Shown here piece after piece: positions 15,896 to 18,446 of a stretch of 18,446 nucleotides of DNA. Made by a program: the position numbers and the translations under genes. The stretch's first letter is position 1. Each line of letters starts with the position of its first letter. Under the pieces are notes generated by a model that was not told where the DNA came from, did not search any database, and saw only the letters and a program-made list of their open reading frames with translations. This DNA comes from Gracilaria caudata (lineage: Eukaryota > Rhodophyta > Florideophyceae > Gracilariales > Gracilariaceae): positions 1 through 18,446 of the forward strand of contig JASCIV010000492.1 in the NCBI GenBank assembly GCA_030374735.1, read 5' to 3'.

Positions 15896-17395
15896 ATGCG
15901 CTCGAAAGAAACGCAAGATTCACCAATGTCAAATGGTGAAAACGGTGCTCACGCAGTTGAACGGAGGGCGGTTGTCATTGATACAACACCGTCGCAACGC
16001 TTCTTGCTGCCGCCGAAGAAAAAATATGAGCCTCAATATGCACATATATACTTCTGTCGCTTATGTGCCTTACGCCCCGCTCTACAAGCCGCTGCACAAG
16101 ATAATTTCGGTTCTCCTTCACAAAAGCTGCGCTACGCGAAACGAATCGTAAATGTCTCCAGCGAAAACGCACAAGATGTGGAAACAGTTATCATTGGCGT
16201 TGTTTTTCGGGAAATGAGCAAACCTAGCATCCTCGCCCTTTACGAACAGCCTGGCCACGATCTTATTCCGTCTCCACCCCCACGTTCTTGGAGTCCGTAT
16301 CCTGGCTCCAATGACTCCATATTTCTCGAAGATGAGAACGGGAGATGTACGCTGGACATATCCGCTCTGGATCCAATGCCAGACTCTTTCGTTACGGGCT
16401 TTGTGGTTGCAGTTAAGGGAGCGGAGGATCGTGCAACTGGAACATTCAAAGTGTCGGGGTTCTCTTCTGTTTTACCCGCACCGCAGAAGACTTTGAAGCC
16501 CCTTTCTGACGACTCATACATATGTCTCCTTTCATCGCTCTCTGTGTCTTCACCTTCATTTGGGTTGGAGCTGTTGCTAGAATTCCTCAAGGGAAACACG
16601 CTAGAAGAGGACGAAACGTTTCAAAAGAATATAGTGTCGGTGGTAATTGCAGGGAATCTGATCCCACGCGTAGATGCTACACCAATGCATAAGCCACTAG
16701 CGGTTGGCGACAAAGAGAGAATTGCGTCACCGATGGTGGATGCAGACAGATTTCTATCTGGTCTTGCTGCGACAGTACCTGTGTTCCACATGCCAGGTGA
16801 AAACGATGCGACAAACTATTTGCTTCCGCAACAACCATTACATCGCTGCTTATTACCAAGTTCGTCGCGGAATTCCAACTTCAAGCGTGTTCCTAATCCA
16901 TTTGCATGTGAACTTGGTGGAAGGTTAGTACTGGCTACCTCTGGTCAGAATGTGAGTGACTTCGCTCTTTATCAGGCACAATGTAATGAGGAAAGCAAAG
17001 AAGAAACGTTGAGCTTAAAAGAAAAGGAGAAGAGGTTCGAACCAAGTGGAGTAAGGGTAACTGATATTCTTGAATGCATGCTGAACAACAGACACATTGC
17101 CCCGACCTGTCCTGATACACTTGGATCATATCCCTTCTACGAAAAAGATCCATTTACTATAGAGAACACTCCACATATATTCGTCGCCGGAAATCAGAAG
17201 GAGTTTGGAACAAGAACTATGAATGTACCAAGGGAAGCTTCTCAAGACAGTAATGAGCAGATGGATATTGACGGAGAGCTGGGTGGTTCAGTAAGATTGG
17301 TTTCGGTACCCCGCTTTGACACAACAGGGCAAGCTGTTTTTGTGAATTTGAGGAACATGGAGTGTATAGTAAGAGAGTTTGGTGGCGCTCTATAA
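15896..17395 (+). CDS. POLD2: DNA polymerase delta small subunit (B subunit)
   Basis: The protein has 499 residues. It is the structural B subunit that binds the catalytic subunit of DNA polymerase delta in nuclear replication. The N-terminal region has the family's YAHIYFCRLCALRP (48-61), followed by an OB-fold-like part (about 80-200). The calcineurin-like phosphoesterase fold, catalytically dead in this family, follows: IAGNLIPR (251-258), PVFHMPGENDATNYLLPQQP (295-314), GGRLVLATSGQNVSDF (341-356) and TCPDTLGSYPF (404-414) are typical of POLD2. The start at 15896 is the first ATG in frame; Met11 is possible if a short 5' intron exists. The region 360-385 is acidic and Lys-rich and probably a loop. 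No intron is seen inside the coding part. Orthology is firm. Confidence 0.94.
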   Translation: MRSKETQDSPMSNGENGAHAVERRAVVIDTTPSQRFLLPPKKKYEPQYAHIYFCRLCALRPALQAAAQDNFGSPSQKLRYAKRIVNVSSENAQDVETVIIGVVFREMSKPSILALYEQPGHDLIPSPPPRSWSPYPGSNDSIFLEDENGRCTLDISALDPMPDSFVTGFVVAVKGAEDRATGTFKVSGFSSVLPAPQKTLKPLSDDSYICLLSSLSVSSPSFGLELLLEFLKGNTLEEDETFQKNIVSVVIAGNLIPRVDATPMHKPLAVGDKERIASPMVDADRFLSGLAATVPVFHMPGENDATNYLLPQQPLHRCLLPSSSRNSNFKRVPNPFACELGGRLVLATSGQNVSDFALYQAQCNEESKEETLSLKEKEKRFEPSGVRVTDILECMLNNRHIAPTCPDTLGSYPFYEKDPFTIENTPHIFVAGNQKEFGTRTMNVPREASQDSNEQMDIDGELGGSVRLVSVPRFDTTGQAVFVNLRNMECIVREFGGAL

Positions 17396-17952
17396 TGTCC
17401 CTGGGTGGAATAGTTGGATTTGTTGGGCACCAACACTCAGAGAGGTGGACATGTTTAAAGTATCGATTACAGTGGTTCGACTGCACCAGAGCGTGTAGAT
17501 TATATATCTGTACGTCATCATGCGGTGTGGTCTCTTTCTGCCGTTCTCTTCTGACATGTACGGTTGTTTGTGTATCGATGTGCTAAGAAAATAAGCAAAC
17601 TCGTCCAATATAGAAATGAATACGAGGCACAATGTACATTCATTGTTTCCGCGGGCAAAGCTCTGATTCCTACAATTCTGGATCGTTCCTACCGCCTCAC
17701 CACGCAGATATGAAGACGAAATGTTCTCCATGATCTACTGCCGCACTATCCACACCCGTGTACGTTAACTGGAGTTCAACACATGTCACTGAGAAATCGT
17801 TTAATTTTGCTGAGAGAAACCTGCAAAAGAGAGAAACAATGTTCGCGGAGGTAGAACAAACAAAACGTAGCAGAATCCATATTTCGATTTAGATAAGATT
17901 CCTATGACTTTCAACTTTACTGTACTGCATCCGTTACCACTTTTGATGTCGA
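17396..17952. other. Intergenic stretch downstream of POLD2
   Basis: No supported gene. The minus strand has a pyrimidine run ending CTCTTTTGCAG|GTT at about 17821-17833 that would make a good splice acceptor if a leftward transcript from the right end exists. A 113-codon minus-strand frame (17390-17731) overlaps the POLD2 stop and shows no recognisable domain. Confidence 0.45.
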
Positions 17953-18114
17953 CTAGGAATGAGTTCGCAACCTATCCGCAGGACATATTCCTGCTTCCCG
18001 GGTCGAGTACCTGTGAAGTTCTTCAGGTTCAAAAACAGAAAAATCACTTGTCAGCATTGGTCCGAACAACATCATGTTGATGATCGACGAAAAGAACAGA
18101 GTTGCGTTTACCAT
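17953..18114 (-). CDS. 53-codon ORF downstream of the third unit pair, unknown
   Basis: An ATG at 18114-18112 starts MVNATLFFSSIINMML, a hydrophobic N-terminus, and the frame ends with TAG. The ATG lies 96 bp after the last 50-bp unit on the minus strand. In the left arm the equivalent ATG lies 79 bp after its last unit, and the bases before both ATGs are alike (GTGGATCTTTATCTTTT there, GTGGACCTGGACTTATTC here). EPEELHRY may match EEELKMVEY of the left copy. This could be a third, more diverged member of the family, intact or truncated. Confidence 0.3.
   Translation of the reverse strand: MVNATLFFSSIINMMLFGPMLTSDFSVFEPEELHRYSTREAGICPADRLRTHS
17978..17994. repeat. Short palindrome with the same ends as the 50-bp unit
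   Basis: GCAGGA and TCCTGC flank CATAT, so the whole is a perfect 17-bp inverted repeat around a central base. The ends match those of the 50-bp units. It lies inside the 53-codon ORF of the third locus. Confidence 0.5.
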
Positions 18115-18209
18115 GAATAAGTCCAGGTCCACAGAGCGAAAACTTGAAGCAAACGAAACAGGAAAGAAAGAACAAGATGGTCAGTTGTCAGAAGCATCAC
18201 CACAAAGAA

Positions 18210-18259
18210 GCAGGAAAAATTTTTACAACGGTGGCGCCGAAACTGTTTTCACAACCTGC
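18210..18259 (-). repeat. 50-bp unit, copy T1 (third locus)
   Basis: The core is identical to L2 and R2 despite the different locus. On the minus strand it is preceded by the pyrimidine run CTCCTCCCTTCTCTC... ending in GCAG, again like a splice acceptor. It ends in a T-run and CCTGC. Confidence 0.95.
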
Positions 18260-18282
18260 GAGAGAAGGGAGGAGTTAAGGGT

Positions 18283-18331
18283 GCAGGAAAAGTTTTGCAA
18301 CGGTGGCGCCGGAACTGTTTTCACAACCTGC
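18283..18331 (-). repeat. 50-bp unit, copy T2 (third locus)
   Basis: It starts 72 bp from its partner. Two single-base changes in the core (GTTCC for GTTTC, and GTTGCAAAAC for GTTGTAAAAC) leave the ends GCAGG and CCTGC and the central GGCGCC intact. Confidence 0.95.
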
Positions 18332-18446
18332 GAAGAATGTCAAACAACCTTACAGTAGGAACAGTACATAAGAGACGACGACGCAGCAACGAAGTAAACA
18401 GAGGGTAGCGCCTTCCTTCCATAGGTTATGGGCCTCACGCTGTGAA

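Noticed and set aside
17390..17731. A 113-codon minus-strand frame after POLD2
   Set aside because: It overlaps the POLD2 stop and shows no domain or conserved composition. It could only matter as an exon of a leftward transcript that I cannot demonstrate.
18074..18358. A 94-codon plus-strand frame with repeated NGGAETVFTTC-type motifs
   Set aside because: The repeated peptide is the 50-bp unit read in one of its frames. Other loci show the same unit in other frames and on the other strand, so protein selection is not indicated.

Overview
This looks like nuclear DNA of an intron-poor, compact-genome photosynthetic eukaryote, most likely a red alga (my inference; a florideophyte such as Chondrus would fit, but I cannot prove it). 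The genes are typically eukaryotic: 20S proteasome subunit beta-1, DNA polymerase delta small subunit, two-domain MTHFR, and NAD(P)H-hydrate epimerase with a presequence. A ClpS adaptor with a transit-peptide-like N-terminus points to a plastid. Only one spliceosomal intron is clear, a 79-bp GT..AG intron in the ClpS gene.

Layout. Positions 1-4400 hold no intact gene I recognise. They contain a reading frame cut by the window edge, an (AG)n microsatellite, and a large, diverged inverted duplication (about 1840-2804 against 3029-3951). Its two arms point away from each other. Each arm has a TATA box, a pyrimidine-rich leader carrying two copies of a ~50-bp unit, and remnants of the same unidentified protein, broken by stops or frame changes. 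Positions 4415-4997 encode ClpS. Positions 4998-6863 are mostly empty. From 6864 to 17395 six clear genes lie close together: a two-domain glycosyltransferase (+), an NAXE-like protein (+), a CPBP-family membrane protein (-), proteasome beta-1 (+), MTHFR (-) and POLD2 (+). The last kilobase is intergenic and carries a third pair of the 50-bp units, followed on the minus strand by a 53-codon ORF.

The single-copy genes belong to unrelated housekeeping pathways (protein turnover, one-carbon metabolism, DNA replication, metabolite repair), so the cluster looks like compact packing rather than a pathway. NAXE and CPBP are tail to tail with 48 bp between stops, proteasome beta-1 and MTHFR are tail to tail with 205 bp, and MTHFR and POLD2 are head to head across 511 bp.

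The least explained signal is the 50-bp unit family: six copies in three pairs, near-identical in a ~39-bp core although the surrounding duplicated DNA has drifted to about 65% identity where I could align it by hand. Two enzymes also show changed active-site motifs (NAXE-like, CPBP), and the glycosyltransferase joins two domains that usually occur in separate proteins.
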